Shown here in pieces: positions 25,033-39,775 of a DNA stretch of 64,000 nt. A program made the translations under genes and the position numbers. The notes under the pieces are model-generated. The model saw only the letters and a list, made by a program, of their open reading frames with translations, ran no database searches and had not been told where the DNA came from. The first letter of the stretch is position 1. Every line of letters begins with the position of its first letter. This stretch comes from Pomacea canaliculata (taxonomy: Eukaryota > Mollusca > Gastropoda > Architaenioglossa > Ampullariidae), in assembly GCF_003073045.1 (NCBI RefSeq), contig NC_037593.1, positions 19,566,812 through 19,630,811 of the forward strand. Direction: 5' to 3'.

Positions 25033-28000
25033 ATGTTTTCTCCAGCCCCAAAAGGATCTTCTTCTCGACTAAAAGCATCACCATTTACACCATCATTTAA
25101 AGGAACACCTAATAAGAGGGCATCTTCCATTTTCAGTCCTCGTCGAGTGAAGGATCGAAGGTCGATATTTTGCAGTCTTATTTTATTTAATAAGTCCACC
25201 TTTCGCTTGCCCAGTTTCATTTTCAGGCTCTGACATCATGTTTCCTAAATTTCAACATAACTCATCAAATATCCACATTCAGTTTGACAGCTGTCATTAA
25301 CACATACCATTTAATGGCAAAGATGGTTGTTTATGGGAACAAAGATCGTTAAGAACGATGTAACATAAATCGTGAAACCGACAAAATTAAAAACAAGCTA
25401 AATCTTACCTTACCCGTTCTCCTAACCCTATTTCGATCAGTTTTGTAAGAGTTATGGTGTCTTCTGTGTTTTATTACATTTTCCAGATTACAAGCTGGCA
25501 ATCGATCCCTTCAGTTATCTCAGATTCTCGATGACACATCACATCACAAGGTGGAAAGCTTTGGCCTTCCTTTACCAGTTCTGATCACGGAGGCATTGAC
25601 ATTAACAGATCGTAAGGTTTTTTTGTTTGTTTTTATTGTAATTAAACGAAGGCATTTCCCCTTTAAGCATTTTTTTAAAAAAAAGTCTTAGTCTGGTTTT
25701 AGAAAGTGGAAAATGTAGATCTTTAAGTGTCACTTGCTGTGCAATGTACCTTTTCTTCAGTTTATTCAGTTAAAACTATGAACCATTGAAACCCAGCCTT
25801 TTTCAGAGCATACATACATCAGTCACATCTCATTATTCACAATAGCAGTGTGTGTTTTGCTTGCCTAATGTATTTTTTATTTACTCTTACTGATAAATAT
25901 CACACAACATTTTCAGTTGTTGGGTATTGTAATAACTGCTGTGAACTCTATGTCATTCTGGATGATGCTGTACCATTCACATGCAGATAATTTTTCATTT
26001 GCTTGTAGGTTCTACACAGGTGACAGTGAATATAGATCCAAGTGGATGGGCCTGGCTGGTGGGTGGACGTAAATTGTTTGTGTGGCGGTACAAAACCACT
26101 GGCAGGGTAAGAGCAACTTTTTTCCTGCAAAAACATCAGAACTGATGTGCCTAACGTAGTTTGATTATATGTTGATATTAGCTTTAAAAGAAATTAAGAC
26201 TAAAATTATTTTGTAAGGACAGAAAAAAGGATACGATGTTTTCTTTTATTTGAAATTATAAATGGTAATTTTGTTTTATGAAAGTAGGTGTTGAAGCATA
26301 TTGGCAAGTAAAACAAGGATGAGAAATGAAATGTGTTATGCTTTATGGCTTTCTTGTTCTTTGTTTACTGTAGGGCTTCCAGTGCAAAGAACTGACTCTG
26401 CCTCCCAGTGACCTTGCTCACAGCGCAGCACGTGTGTGTGTGCTGGCTGGGAAAAGTGACAGTAACCCTACAGCATGTATAGCTGTCTCACCAGAAGGTG
26501 TGGTTCGTTATTGGCCTAATATAGCTTATGAGGCTTCAACAGCAGAAATCAGCGCTGAGCTTAAGGGAGAAGAGTGTGCCAGCGTTGTCAACTTTCAGGT
26601 TACGTTGCCTGTTTATTTATTTATTTTTGTTTTGTTTTTATGTTAGTTTTGTTGAACACATAATACTTGGCTAGTGGCTAGATGTTTAGTCTTTTTTTTT
26701 TATAAACAGATCTATATTTTCTGTGGCACATGTTCATATTTGCTGAGTTTATATTTTCAGTTCACTCATTTTTCTGTTGCATAAAATGCTTAAAATATTT
26801 TACAACAGTTGGTTCTTCCCCTTCCTCACTCTTTATCTCACCAAGCTGCTGCATATGTGTTTCACTGTCTGAACTTCTCTTTTGTAGCCCTTTGGTTGCC
26901 TCCTGGCCACAACTACAAGTTCTTTGTTGCTGCTCATGCCATCCTTTGGTCAGGTTAGCAAGTACTTTCAAAAATAAATCTAGTTTGTGTAATTGTTAGC
27001 TATTTAGATTTGAAGCCACTCACCTAAAATAAAAGCAACAAAATTTCCAGTAGTACCCATCTTTTTCGTATTTGCTGTACAGAATGCCATCACATGCAGT
27101 GCATTAAAAACATCACAAGGCATGTTTTCTGGCATTGGACGCCGTATGTCTTCATTCATCTTTGGTGCATCCCCTGCTCAGACATCAGGCGCAGTGAGTG
27201 ATGACACTTTGCTGATTGCACGTTTTAATTTGTTCGGCATTTCTCTTTTACGAGTTTGTTTGTTGGTTTTTTTTAAAGTTTTTCTTGCTTGTTTGGTTTC
27301 CTTTTCAGGCACTTTAAGGGTTTTTTTTTTTAATGTCAGTGCCCCCAATAATGATCACATTGTGCTTTTGCTTATTTTGGGGTCCTGATGTAATTTTTTT
27401 GTTCTTTGCATGTATTTAAATTTTCCTGTCTTATTTTTTCTCCTTGTTACACCAGTAATTGCAGAAAATAAAATGTGATTGTTTGTAGTATTTTCTAATA
27501 ATAAATGCATTTTTAAAATCTTTTGAAGCCTAACAGATTCTACACTGAAAGCATTGAAGAGAAGAGAGGACAAGACTATTTTTATTTAGTATTTATTAAT
27601 TTAGATTTAAATGCAGATATCCTCTGTCTTCCTCTAGCCCTTGCAGGCCATTGTCGCTGGTGAATATGATGAAGAAGACGGAGCACGACCATTCTATGTG
27701 CTGTCAGATGCACACTTGCAAAAGTGGCGCATGTCTTTGCAGTACCCAGAGAAGGTGAGACTACAAAACAGTAATGGAGGCATGTTGCACAAAAAAAAAA
27801 CCTTTTCATGTGAAGTAAGATTAGTATGCTGAATCAGTTCTTACCAGACATTTTAGAGATACAACATTTGCATCACATTATAAATAATGCATTAAATTCC
27901 ATTAAAAGTTTTAAAAAAATCTTACAAATTTACTTAAAAATGTGAAAGTTTTGTTTCCCGTGAGTTTATTGTTTTAAAGTTAAATATAAAAAAGGTTATT

Positions 28001-31000
28001 CATGAGATGGTATTTACTAAAACTATTCTTAGTACCAGCTAATTATATTATGTTGTAGTCTGTTCCAAAAGACTATGAACTAGCTTTGTGTCTTGCTCAC
28101 TCCCAATAACTTATCATATTTTCAGATTCTGTACCAAGCTGATATTGTCCGTTTGTTTAGAGATGCTTTGGCCCGAAAAGTGTGGGTGAGTATAATAGTA
28201 TAAATGGAAAATGTCTGTTGAATGCTGTAATTGTTATTCTCTTACCTTACCCCTTTTCTTGAATCTTTGATGATTTTTTTCCTTGTTATCAACAGGACCA
28301 GGATTCAGTTCAACTTCCCCAATTAAATGTCTGGTTATTGGACATGCAACTTGTAAAGTGAGTTGTATTTGTGCTTCTTTATCAGATATAACAGTCTTGC
28401 TTAGAAATGAAAATATATCTCAATGGTGTTTTATTGCAAATTGGTTCTCTCCAAAGATTTTAAATGACCGTGAAATACACTTTTTGTAAAATACATTTGA
28501 AAAGTCAAGATAAAGCCTAGAAGTAAACTTAATGAGTTGCAAGAATAGTTTTTTTTTTTTCCTCACAGAAGATGTATTATGTGTAAACTTTTGTTGGCAG
28601 TGATGGAGTAATGGTTCTTGGTGCTGGTGTCAACTTGGAAGCCAGTTTAGTCTTGTACTATGCTTTGGGTATGAATAAACAATCAATAGTGTAGTTAAAT
28701 AACCTCTTTTCTGTCTCGTTGTATGGTAAATGTATATCTTGATATCTTAGAAATGCTAGGGGTTTTTTTTTCTTCTTCCTGTCTTCATATGTGTTGTTCA
28801 AAAGCAGCCCCTGCCCCAAAACTTAGTATTGAAATGTAAAAAAGTTGAAAATTGTCAGTTTATGTTGGTAATCAAAATGCAGCAATTCCATAATTCTGGG
28901 TTTAGTATCTTATTTTGAATCTGTGTTTGAAATGGAGTTTCTGTATACAGGTAAACATGTGTGCATGGTTTTTACTTAATATACATGGAACTAATTTTTT
29001 TCTGTTTTAGTATTAGCAAAAGATTGGTTAAAATTACTTCAGAGATCTGTCTCTTATTGTAACTAATGCAAGAAATGTCTTCTTGAAGCTTGAGGAATCT
29101 AAGGCATTTAAATTTTCACTTCTGTCTTTTAGCAACTTTACAGACAGCTGGTGACCAACAACCAGTTCAACTTGAGAAGTTAATCATGCTGGGTCATACA
29201 GAAAAATATGAGGTATTTATTGTGACATAGATTTTAAGTTATTTGATCCACATGATACTTATGTAATGAGGAGATAAGAGTCAATGTTTTTTTTTTTATG
29301 GCTGAAGTTCCTAGTTAAATTAAGGCAGCGAAAAAAAAATGGATAGGAAGATACTTGTCCGGCCAGATAGCAGCAATTAGACAAACACAATCAGTAGGAT
29401 AGCCTACACTGCCTGTGCTTTTCACCTTCCTCCTCTGGGTTGAACTTTTTTTTTTTCTGCCATAGGCAAAAGTCTGGTCTTCAACACATGTTGCAATGAT
29501 TGCTGGTCCTTTTGAATGCATGCTTAATTTTTTTTTCTGCTGCACCGTGTGTAACAGGAGCAGAGAGAAGAGGAGTTACTGAAGTATGGTTTACTAGTCC
29601 CTAGCACATTCTCTTCAGAAGCTTTTGTCTATGGATCTCGAGTTATCTTCATGGTTTCCAGTAAGAAATGACATACTTATAAATCATTTACTGCAGATAT
29701 TTTTTAAAGATGGCCTTTTCCCTTTTAAACTCTGAATCTGTGATGAAATTGTGTCATGGTGACCCATTTGCAAATTTGATATGTAAAGTAACTAAACTTA
29801 AGGTTTTGTAACTGCATATATGCACAGTGAATCTTTTGATCTTCTTTCAGATGATTGCGCATGATTTTTTCCTATTGCTAAATGTGCCTATTTTAAATTT
29901 AACCCTAACCCTGATCTCATTTAGTTAATGACAGCCAGCTATCGGACAGAATGGATCTGCAGTCTCCATCAGACCAACTTATAGGAGCAGGTATGTCCAC
30001 AAATTATCAGACAAATTTACTGTGGAAAACTTCAGCACATGCTGAGAAGTGAAAAGAGCAACTACAGTCTGCGATAGTGCATCTTTGTATTTTAAGTATG
30101 TAGTGTCAAATTGCCTAATTTTCTTTAAAACCATTGACAAATTTTTGGTGAAGAAAACTGACATGCTCAAATAAAAAAAAAACGTTTTTCCCAATGTTTT
30201 GTGACTTTAAAAGCTCTGTTTAGCTGTAGTGTGGGATTGATTCTATTGGGATTAGTTGAAATATTTCTTTGGTTTTGATTATTGGCTTTTGTCCTTATCT
30301 AAAGAAAGATTTTGGTGTTTAATGGCTAGCTGATGGTTTGTCTTTCACCATATCTTCTGTTTCCAGGCACTTGTGATGGCCATGCTTTGTTTTTCTCCAA
30401 CAATTATGGCATGTTGTGCATCACACCACAGCAAGCAGTAGAAACTAGGTATATGCATTACAGTTCACCCTCCTACCATCCATGCTGTTATACCCATTTA
30501 TTCTTCATTTTCCCATCTTTGCCTTTTCTTCCACCTCATGTCATTCCTAATTACACCTCACCCTTTAAGAAGTACAGGCAACTTGATTTCTATTTTTAAT
30601 TGTGACTGTTCTTCTTGTTCCTATTCGCCCCCAGTGGAGCATAGGGCCGCAAATTGTGACTGTACTGTTATTAAAATAAAAGTGAGCACTCCTAAACGTT
30701 AGTAAAAACCTTTAGATTTGAAGGAACATTTGTATACCATGCCTTTTTGTCTTCAGTTGCTAGACATTGCTTCTGATATTTTAAAAATAGCAGAATGTAT
30801 TGAAATTTCTTGTCTTTTTCTACTAATGTTTTGCATGTTAAAAAAAAAAGTATTTGTTTCTGGTCCTCACAGTATCCTGGAAGAAATAGGTCAAGACAGT
30901 TTGCTGAGATCTGGAACAGTAAGTCAGTGGCACATTTTGTCATGGGCTTAATTTATATTTTTCTTTCATATTGTTTAGTTCCATCTTTCCAACATGGAGT

Positions 31001-34000
31001 GACACTGTTATTCTAAGCGTTAGTTAATTTTTGAGAACTAGCAATCTCTGTATCTGCTTATATTGATTTTAAAAACAAATGTTTCTATATCAGATGAGAT
31101 GATCACAGCAAGATATGTTGATGTGGATTATTTTGTGAATTGAGCATAACAGATACACTCACCTTGCTGGAAAATCAGTGAAAAGAATTAAAACATTATC
31201 TCTGCCTTTCTATATATATATATCCATACAAACACACATATATAAAAATATACAATTTGTCCAATTTTTCAGTCTTTTATGGGCTTCAGCAAATCCCAAG
31301 CTCTTGAACTCAGTCAGTGTGAAGACAAGCTGTCCCGTCTAAAGGCCTGCTTTATTACATCATTGTCTGGAAATCAGGTATTGATCAGATTAATGCAGTC
31401 TTAAACTTGATTTGGAACACTCCCTTAACCAATTCTAGGTACTTCTGGTCCTTCAATATCTTTGCAGTGGGCACATTTGTTAAAACTTCAAACCCCTCAT
31501 TTATGTTCTTTCACTTAAGAAGGGGAAATATGCATAAGAGAGATTCCTGTATATTGGTGTTGCTTTTAGCTTGGTGACTAAGTGTTAAAGTGTTTTGATG
31601 TCTGGCTAGGGAGAGGTTGAGAAGTTGCTGGGGGACTTGTTACCCCCTGCAGTGATGGAGTTATCAGTGAGTGAAACGGGCAGGGAAATCGACAAGCTGG
31701 TTGCTGCTCTTAGTTGTGATATCATCGATGATTATCCCACAGCTGACCCACGCTGGGCAGAAAGTATTAGGCAAGGTGAGTCAGCAGATTTGTCCAACAA
31801 TTTCTTTTTTTGTAAGTGGCAACATGATGTACACTTAACTGGTTTTATTCTGTATTGCTGTTTGGAATAGACCACATTTCAGTGTTTTCTTTGCTTCATT
31901 TTGTGCAGAGGGAGGAACAACAAACTCTCTGATCATTGCCCAACAGCTACGGGACAAAGTGAAGGCGCATGACTACTTCCGGGCTTTTCTGAAAAAATAT
32001 GGCCTCTGGAGTCAGGTAAACACGCAGAAATGTGCTCCAGCTTTCTTGTAATTTATTAATAATAAATTAAATTATAATTGATATACTGTCTGTTGTCTGT
32101 TGAGAACTGTGTATATCAGCTACTTATGGATGTTAATCTAAGTTACCGTGCACCCTCAGGATATGTCTTGTATCAGTTTGAGTTGTACGGCACCTGCCAT
32201 CAGGTCTAGCAACAGTGTGGCAACAACATTAAACAGCAGTTGGGCAATAAAATCAAAGATGGTGCATAATTGGTAATCATTACAATTCAGTTGAATTATT
32301 TCATCAGCTTCTCTTTTGAGAAGCAGTTGATGACAAGCTCTGTGGCTGAATCAGAAGCCACACTTGGTCAAACAATTGCTGCGACTGTATGTAACAGATG
32401 CTGTCTCTGAGTAATCTGTATGCTGTTTTAGCAGTATGAAAATGCTGTTAACACTGGTCATATTTTAGCATGTGCCTTTTGTGAGACTAAAGGGCTTTTT
32501 AATTGTTAATTGTGCCAGTTGTCAGTAACACCTGTGAGAGATGGGTTGATGTCAACCTGTCTCCTGCTTTGCGAGCATGTAGAAAAGTTGGAAGCTGCTA
32601 TCAACCTGCGGGAACAACGGCCTGAGTGAGTCTGAAATATGTTTAGAAACCTTGCAGATTGCTTACGAGAGAGTGTGAGGGAGAGTGAGACAGAACAATT
32701 AATTGTACATGTAATTGAGAAGGGTGCAGCACTGGGTGTGTACATTTAAGAGAAACACTGTGCTTGTGAGAGAGCTAGAGGGAGATGTAGTATGTATGAA
32801 CTCTGAATATAACTCCATAAGGGCAAGATGATATTTGTTTTGCTTCAGCATTTTAATTTTTGGTTAAATGTTTTACAGGTACACCAAGATTGTTGATGTG
32901 TGCATCAGACAAGTGCTGAAACAAAGAGAAGGCCCTCATCCTTCTGGCCTAACACCACAAGATATCTTCTACAGAGAGGTGAGTTAATGCCCATAATTAT
33001 CATGATTTTTCCTCAAACGTTTTGCTTGTACTTGCAAATGCCTAAAAACAGTGAGTTATTGTCAATATTTACAATTGTTTTTGCTGAAAAAGAATAAGCC
33101 TGAGAGTTTTTCCGAAAGAGAAAAGTTAGGTCTCTGGAAGATAAAAAGGAAAGTAGGAGGCTGGCATTAGGTGATGCAGCCTTTAAAAACTGAAAAGCTG
33201 AACTTCCCTGGTGCAGGTCTCCAAGGTGCAGGATATAGCAGTGGCGCTTCTACAGCATGAGATGGATGCCCTGGCATCAGGGTTGACCGCCAGGCAGAGC
33301 TCTCAGCTTGTGGTCAGCATCAACAGCATTCTGCAGGTGAGAAGAGTCTTGATTCCAAATACTCATGCTTGCCAACCTCTACCTGATCTTTATCTGTTTA
33401 CTGTCATTTTTCTTTTTCATTTAAGCTCCCACAATGTATTCCACTTCCCAGTGCATTTCTTGATACATCCATGGCTCTTGCAGCCTCTTAATTCCTAGCA
33501 TATGTGATGCTTATTATTTATTTATATTGCAGGGTATGGTGACTGCTGCCCTTGTGTATCGTCAGTCACATGCTGAGGTCTATCAAGGTCCAGAAGACGA
33601 GAACAGAATAATGCCAGAGTATGTGCCGTGGACATCAACGTCAGGAAGCAATGGTTTGCGTACCATCCTGTCCAAGCAGGTGTATATGCTAAATTTTTTT
33701 TATGGATTAAGTTTATAAGTCTACATTCAAAATTCATGACATGCATGGATCCAAGTTTTCCTTCTTGCAACAGAAATCCATTAGGGTTTTTTTTTCCCAT
33801 CTTTTTTTATTGATGTAAGATATATTTACATAGATTCATGTTTGATCCTAATTTGAAAGTATGTGCATTTTTGTTTCCAGATATTTAGTTTGATCAAGAA
33901 TGTATGAACATTACTGGTCATGATGTTGTTTATAAGGTTTTCATACTTGAGCTTTAACAGAAATTGTTTTTTCATTAGCAGCAATTCCTACAATAAATGA

Positions 34001-37000
34001 AACTAGAGTAGTTGGCCACCTTCCATGCCTTGCATTTCCACTTTTCACACTTTTTAGTTTTCAAGCATTGCACCAACCTATGTGCCACAAAAATCTGCTG
34101 TTAAATATATATGTATTTCCTTTTTCGTTTATTTATTTTGTTAAGACCTTTTAAAGTCTCCTTCTGCCCTTTTAGTGTAGAAATGTGGATCTTGTTTCAG
34201 GTCTCTGTTACTGTGGAAAGAGCCATTCCAGAGACCCAGGATGTAGAAACACGGGGCACTTTGTTCCAGCAGCTGCTGGATCTGGCTGATCTTCTCCTGG
34301 ACGGCTACAGCAGTCAGCTGCAATCACTTCGCTGAGCCAGCAACAGTCAGAGCGTTATACACAACTTCTGCGAAAGTATGAAGATGAGCGGCGGAAGCTG
34401 GCTGAACCTCTGTGTAAGCGTTTCACCCTCTCCTCCATTCTTTTCCCTCCTCGGCCATTATAAGTAGTTGGTTTGCCACTGCAGAATTTACTTTTATAAG
34501 GTTCTGTTGAATTTGGATTGATGCTTAAAACCTGATATATGAAATGTTGGTCACCTTAGTTATGTTCGCTTGATTTAGACCCATGTTTACACATTATCAG
34601 ATCGTATTCAGGGGATGATGGTGATGGATAATGATTAATGATGATGTCCATCAAAAGAACACATCAAAGTGGATTTTTTTTTCTTTTTTTTTTTTTTATT
34701 GATTGGGGTGGGAAGTGGGGAGAAATGTACACTTTACTGCAGAGCACCAATAACATAACAGCAAGAAGTAACTGCACCAAAACACTCTGAATACTAACAT
34801 TATCAGTATTATCTATATATACATATAACAGAAATGTTTTTGAACATTCACATATATTAGTGCTTATATACATTATTTTGCGCAGTCCTCAAGATTAAAA
34901 AAAAATTGAAATAAGACAGCTGATCACTTTACAGATGAAGTGTGGATGGTATGGACAGTATTAAACAGTTCCATACTATTTTTCAGTTGTTTTATATCTA
35001 GCACTTCAGTCTTGGCGTATTTTCATTATTGGCTATTATCAAAATATGAGATGTTACTTTTGTAAACATTGCAGTGGAACATGAGCAGTATGACAGAGCA
35101 GCTTCCCTTGCAGAGAAGTACTTTGACTTTGATGTTCTCATCAGCGTGTGTGAAGCCACAGAAAACCAGGACAGACTACAGAGATACATCACACAGTTTG
35201 CTGACAGGGTGAGGGGAAGGGTGCACTGACAGGGTGATGAGTGTAAATGGGTGTGTGTGCAAGAGCCAGACTTGTCATATTGCTAGATTCAAGACATTTA
35301 TATATGCTTTGGCATATCTGTTGATTTTTTGTTCAAATGTACCGTTTTATTTATTCATCTTTGTTAAACCAGTTTGTAAGCTTTTATGATTGCAGGGTTT
35401 CTCACAACACCTGTTCAACTGGTATCTGAAGGAAGGTAGGATAGACAGTTTTTTCCCAAACCATTAATTGCTAAAGAGAAAATCAGTGATCTGAAGCATT
35501 TAGTTGGGGCAGTGAAGAGGGCTTAAGTTGTATGTGGAAAAATAATAATTTTGGCTTAAAGTTTGTGCATATTTTATGTCATAGAGTGAAAGGGATTCAT
35601 TAAATACAAGAACATCAATTATCACTTAATTTCATTTAAATAGAAGTTTACTAATGTCGTTGCTATCTCAAATTCATACTATAGCCTTTCTTCAGTCTTT
35701 AAAATTTCTGGGATTTTACTTAGAATAACTTTCATTTAATGTTTGCAGAGGAAAAAGTAAAATTACTGTTTAGGCAAGATCAAAGAGATTTGAGTGGTGG
35801 GAATAGAGGGGGAAGTAACTGGGACAGGATGTGCAGGGGAAGATAAACAGACCAGCAGGGCGTGGATTAGGGAAAATGACACCATCGATTTCCTTCCAAT
35901 TTTTATTGTCATCTCCACAGTTCACCTTTATTCATTATTCTCTATTTTTCCTATATTCACAGGTAAGCGAAGCCAACTTCTTTCCCACCAGTTTGCTCAT
36001 AATCCTGAGCTCAAGAGTTTTTTGGCTGCAGAAAACACGCGCTACCTCAGCTGGTTACATGAGATCAACACTGGAGACTTTCTAGCAGTGAGTTAATAGA
36101 TAACTTGAAAGATTGTGCCAGGCTAGACAGACAAGTCAATTTTCAGAGTACTACCTAAAGCTTTAATCCAAGTATTTGTTTGTCATGTCTCTTGGAGATC
36201 TTGTGGGCACAGCATTAATCATGGGCAGTTATGGAAAAATAAAAGTTATGGAAACAACAAAATTGTGTTCCAAATCATTAAGACCTGTAGACTAGGAGTG
36301 GGGGGTGCTATTAGCCAATTCACCTTGAAGGAAATAAAAAACAATTGTACCATTCATTTGTTTCAGGCACATGAGACACTTGTGGATTTAGCAAGGAGTG
36401 AAAAAGTATTTCTAGCCAAGAAAAAGGTCAGTAGTTCTGCCATCATGCTATATTTTTGCTTGAGCATTCATGAGTATGTGCGTGTGTATGTACTTGAATA
36501 AGTATTGGAAACTCGTGTACCGTTAAGCACGTCATGCTTAGTGCACTGTGTGTAAAGTGTTAACTCAAGTGACCGGATTTTCTTTGTCATTTGCAGACTT
36601 TGCTGAGTTTGAGCAAACTGGCTGCTTTAGCAAGTGATCAGCAGGAGACTTTGGAGACTAATATTGAAGGTGTGCTAGTGATTTTCTTACAATTTTGGCA
36701 AAGCTAAGAGGTAGAATAGCACTTGCAAGGTTTTTTTTAGGTTTTTTTTTCCCAACCCCCTTAAACTTTATCAGCAGTTGTTGCCAATCTTTCATATAAA
36801 AGAGCTGTAGGATATATTCCATCAGCCCTAGATTCCATAAACCAGTTTCTTGTGGAGTATAGATTGTTAAATCCCATTCAGAACACCATTCACTTAAACC
36901 CTTATCAACATTATTCAGCCAGTCCTTATGTAGTCTGTATGAACCATTAGTATTCTTGACTGACACAAGGTTTATTGTAATGAAGTTTGCCATTAATTTC

Positions 37001-39423
37001 TTTCTAGCAATCAATGAGGAACTAAATTTAGTTCAGCTGCAGGAGACCCTGCCTTCTGAAGCTCTTGAGGTAAAAAGCATGATTGAAATGTGACACATGT
37101 TCTATGATATTTGAGATTTAAAAAAAAACCCACCATCCTTATACAAAATGTTATGGTTGAATGTCTTCAAAACAAATTCCAATGAACAGTTCAATTATCA
37201 GTTTCATGTTAAGTCTGGATTTTTATATTAAAAAACCTCTTCTCTTTAAAGAACAGAATGACTTTATTTTTAATTTTATTTTGCTTATTGTGTGTTTGTT
37301 GTTATATTTTATACTCTGTATTCTAATCAACATCTCTTCCAGAGTATTAGCATGGATCCTAAGAATATGAGAGTAATGACCCCTTCTGAACTGATAAGAG
37401 TGAGTTTCTTTTAGCTTATTTATTTTTTTTTTTAATGGTGTGTTTGTGGAATTGTGATGTAATTGTACCAACTAGATTACAATTTTGACATTTTCATGGA
37501 GTTCTTGATGTTTTAAGATACCGGTGTTTATCTATAAGGTAGATAATTGGCATAAATGACGACTTTTCAACATTTTGTCTTGTTTAGATGTATGCTGGGG
37601 ACCTCAACATTTTTGCAACAGAAGTTGACTTCAAGAAAGCATTGGATCTTTTGCAGTATGTTGATAAGGTATGATACTTGAGGGCTGCATTACTGTTTTG
37701 TTGTTCACCCACCGTCTACCACCGCCAGTTCTGCTAACACTCAAAGTTGTTTAGGAATATGTGAAAGCTTATCTACCAAGCCCCTGTGTAGAAGAGCCTT
37801 AGTTGTTAACTTTAATTAAATATATTTGTACATCATAATGTAATAAAATGCTGTTAAATCTAATAATTCAGTATAGTGTGTGCAAACAAATTACTTTTTC
37901 TGAGTTTCTTTGTTTAAAAGATATATGAAACTTGTTGGAGAGGTTGCCTAGCTAAACCAAAAAAAAAAAGGTCAACAAATAAACTTACATTGTTCTATGT
38001 TAGAATGATTCTGCAGAGGACTTTGATGAACTGAAGTTATTCATCTGGTGTCAAGCGATATTGCGGGACAAAGACCGGTAAGACTTTCTTTGATAGTTTA
38101 TATAGTATTTAAAGTAACGCTGTGAGATAGGCAATAAAAGGACTTTAATATCTCGAAAGGACATTAATTGAAGTCATATATAATAGTCAGGAACAGACAA
38201 ATAAATTTGCATGCTAGCTGTTAAGCATCTCCTGTAATTTAAATAAATGCTAACTGAGAATGCAGATGACAGAGCATTGTAAACATGATCCTGATGATAT
38301 AGTGGAAAAAGCACATTGAAACAATCCAACATTTTAGTTTTATTTAATGTTTGCTTATTAATTTCGTTTATTTCTTTTTAGGTGGACAGATGACACAGAA
38401 ACAGATCCAGTCAAACTGCGGGATGACACAGTTTTTTTCAAGACTGTGGATCTTGCTTATACTGAAGGTATAGATTTCTGTGTGGGAAGTATTTTAAAAC
38501 ATTCACTTATCATGTATGCTATTCCAGTTCTTAAACATAACATCAGTATCAATGGCAAGTCTACAAGAGCTAGACATTATAGAGTTTTATGGATGGAAAA
38601 GTTTGAAATGATAAACAGTTATTGCGTGAACAACAGCAGAAGTGATAGAGAAAATGAGATTTTCCCTCTCTCATTGATTATATCAAATTAATTTGCACTG
38701 AGCTAGTTCCGGTGTTTGATGCTTAGTTGTATGCAGTTTATGATCTCTTCGGCCTCTGTAACATTTAGGTTCATTTCTGCAAATGTTGTTAATTAAGCAC
38801 TTAACATTTTATACAATTCTATACACACAGTGTGTTCTTTGAAGCTAAATCAATAAATAAAACATTATCTTACATCTAGACCCTAAGTTCAAAGAATATT
38901 ATGAAATATTTATATTTGTATCCACTGGCAAAATGTGTTGTACAGTACATAGTTAACATGGAGCAAATAATAGGTGATCTGTTTATCCTTCATGGAGAAT
39001 TGAAAGTGTTCTCATCTCTGTAAGCAGACTCTAGACATCAGTATCAAAGGCTTGCCTCCTTTTTATGTCTTTAAAAAATGTTGATAACCCACCTACCCAC
39101 AGAGATGCCCTTTAGTATTCTACTCCTTGTGAACTAATGTATAAATTTTGTCTTGGAATTTAAGTAAACAACGTAGTGATGTGTGCACAGATTGCTATTT
39201 GCGTCTTCTTATTAACTTGAATGCCAACGTTTGCAACAGATTCCTTCTTCAGTCATATGCTAATAATTATCTGACCAACAGGTGACGATCTGACTCAGCT
39301 TTTGCCACCAGTTGAGCAGATCCTGGAGCAGAGGAGCTGGGCAACCTACGACATGACACACATTTCCAGTTCTTGTTGAAAAGCAGCTATGAGCTCATAC
39401 GAAATGTGCTACTTTCCAGCTGA
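25033..39423 (+). CDS. NUP133: NUP133, nuclear pore Y-complex scaffold nucleoporin
   Basis: Thirty-four exons: 25033-25160, 25487-25611, 26009-26106, 26374-26598, 26888-26953, 27083-27193, 27638-27754, 28126-28185, 28296-28357, 28601-28668, 29133-29212, 29558-29660, 29925-29990, 30367-30448, 30873-30918, 31273-31377, 31610-31775, 31909-32015, 32519-32625, 32879-32978, 33217-33336, 33533-33679, 34201-34413, 35075-35208, 35396-35435, 35963-36087, 36367-36426, 36597-36669, 37008-37069, 37343-37399, 37588-37668, 38004-38077, 38382-38467, 39282-39423. This gives about 1,145 residues (human 1,156). Nup133 is an outer-ring member of the Nup107-160 complex: N-terminal beta-propeller, C-terminal alpha-solenoid. 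Family landmarks include [12 protein letters not shown] in the propeller, then [46 protein letters not shown] and [19 protein letters not shown]. Two one-base gaps break the frame as given: near 34330 (exon 23, early stop at 34333) and near 39331 (last exon, raw stop at 39378-39380). Homology resumes one frame over on both sides, and splice phase at 34413 requires the shift. The first donor (25160, GTCGAT) is weak. Confidence 0.95.
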
Positions 39424-39769
39424 ACGGAATTGAATCATCTGCCAGAACTTAAGCAGACTGACATGCATTATTCCCAACCCCAGCCCTTAAAAAGAGAAAG
39501 CAAGTGGTTGTGAAAAAGCTAGTCTGTCCGTGGCTCAAACCATTATCTTTATGACAATGTTATATTTAAGACGTTGGATTGATACTACAAAAATTAATGC
39601 AAATTGCTAGAATGAAACTTATGTTGTTAAAACTGAATACTAAGTATGCTTGATATTTCATTGCAACTGACTGAATGAACTAATTAAGCTCGTATGTTGG
39701 GGAACATGATGAGTAAATGAGTTCGATGCACAGAACATATGGATTTCAATATTCCTGGAGAGTGACACA

Positions 39770-39775
39770 AATAAA
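39770..39775 (+). terminator. Poly(A) signal of NUP133
   Basis: AATAAA about 350 bp past the homologous stop codon, followed by T-rich sequence. Confidence 0.55.

Noticed and set aside
24912-25220. Minus-strand frame opposite the NUP133 first exon
   Set aside because: It is antisense to the NUP133 start, and the ZNRD2 start codon lies further downstream with a phase-perfect model.
29899-29912. Telomere-like AACCCTAACCC stretch
   Set aside because: Only two units within a NUP133 intron; too short to be an interstitial telomere.
34330-34335. Programmed ribosomal frameshift in NUP133
   Set aside because: There is no slippery heptamer or downstream structure that I can see, and similar one-base breaks occur in unrelated neighbouring genes.
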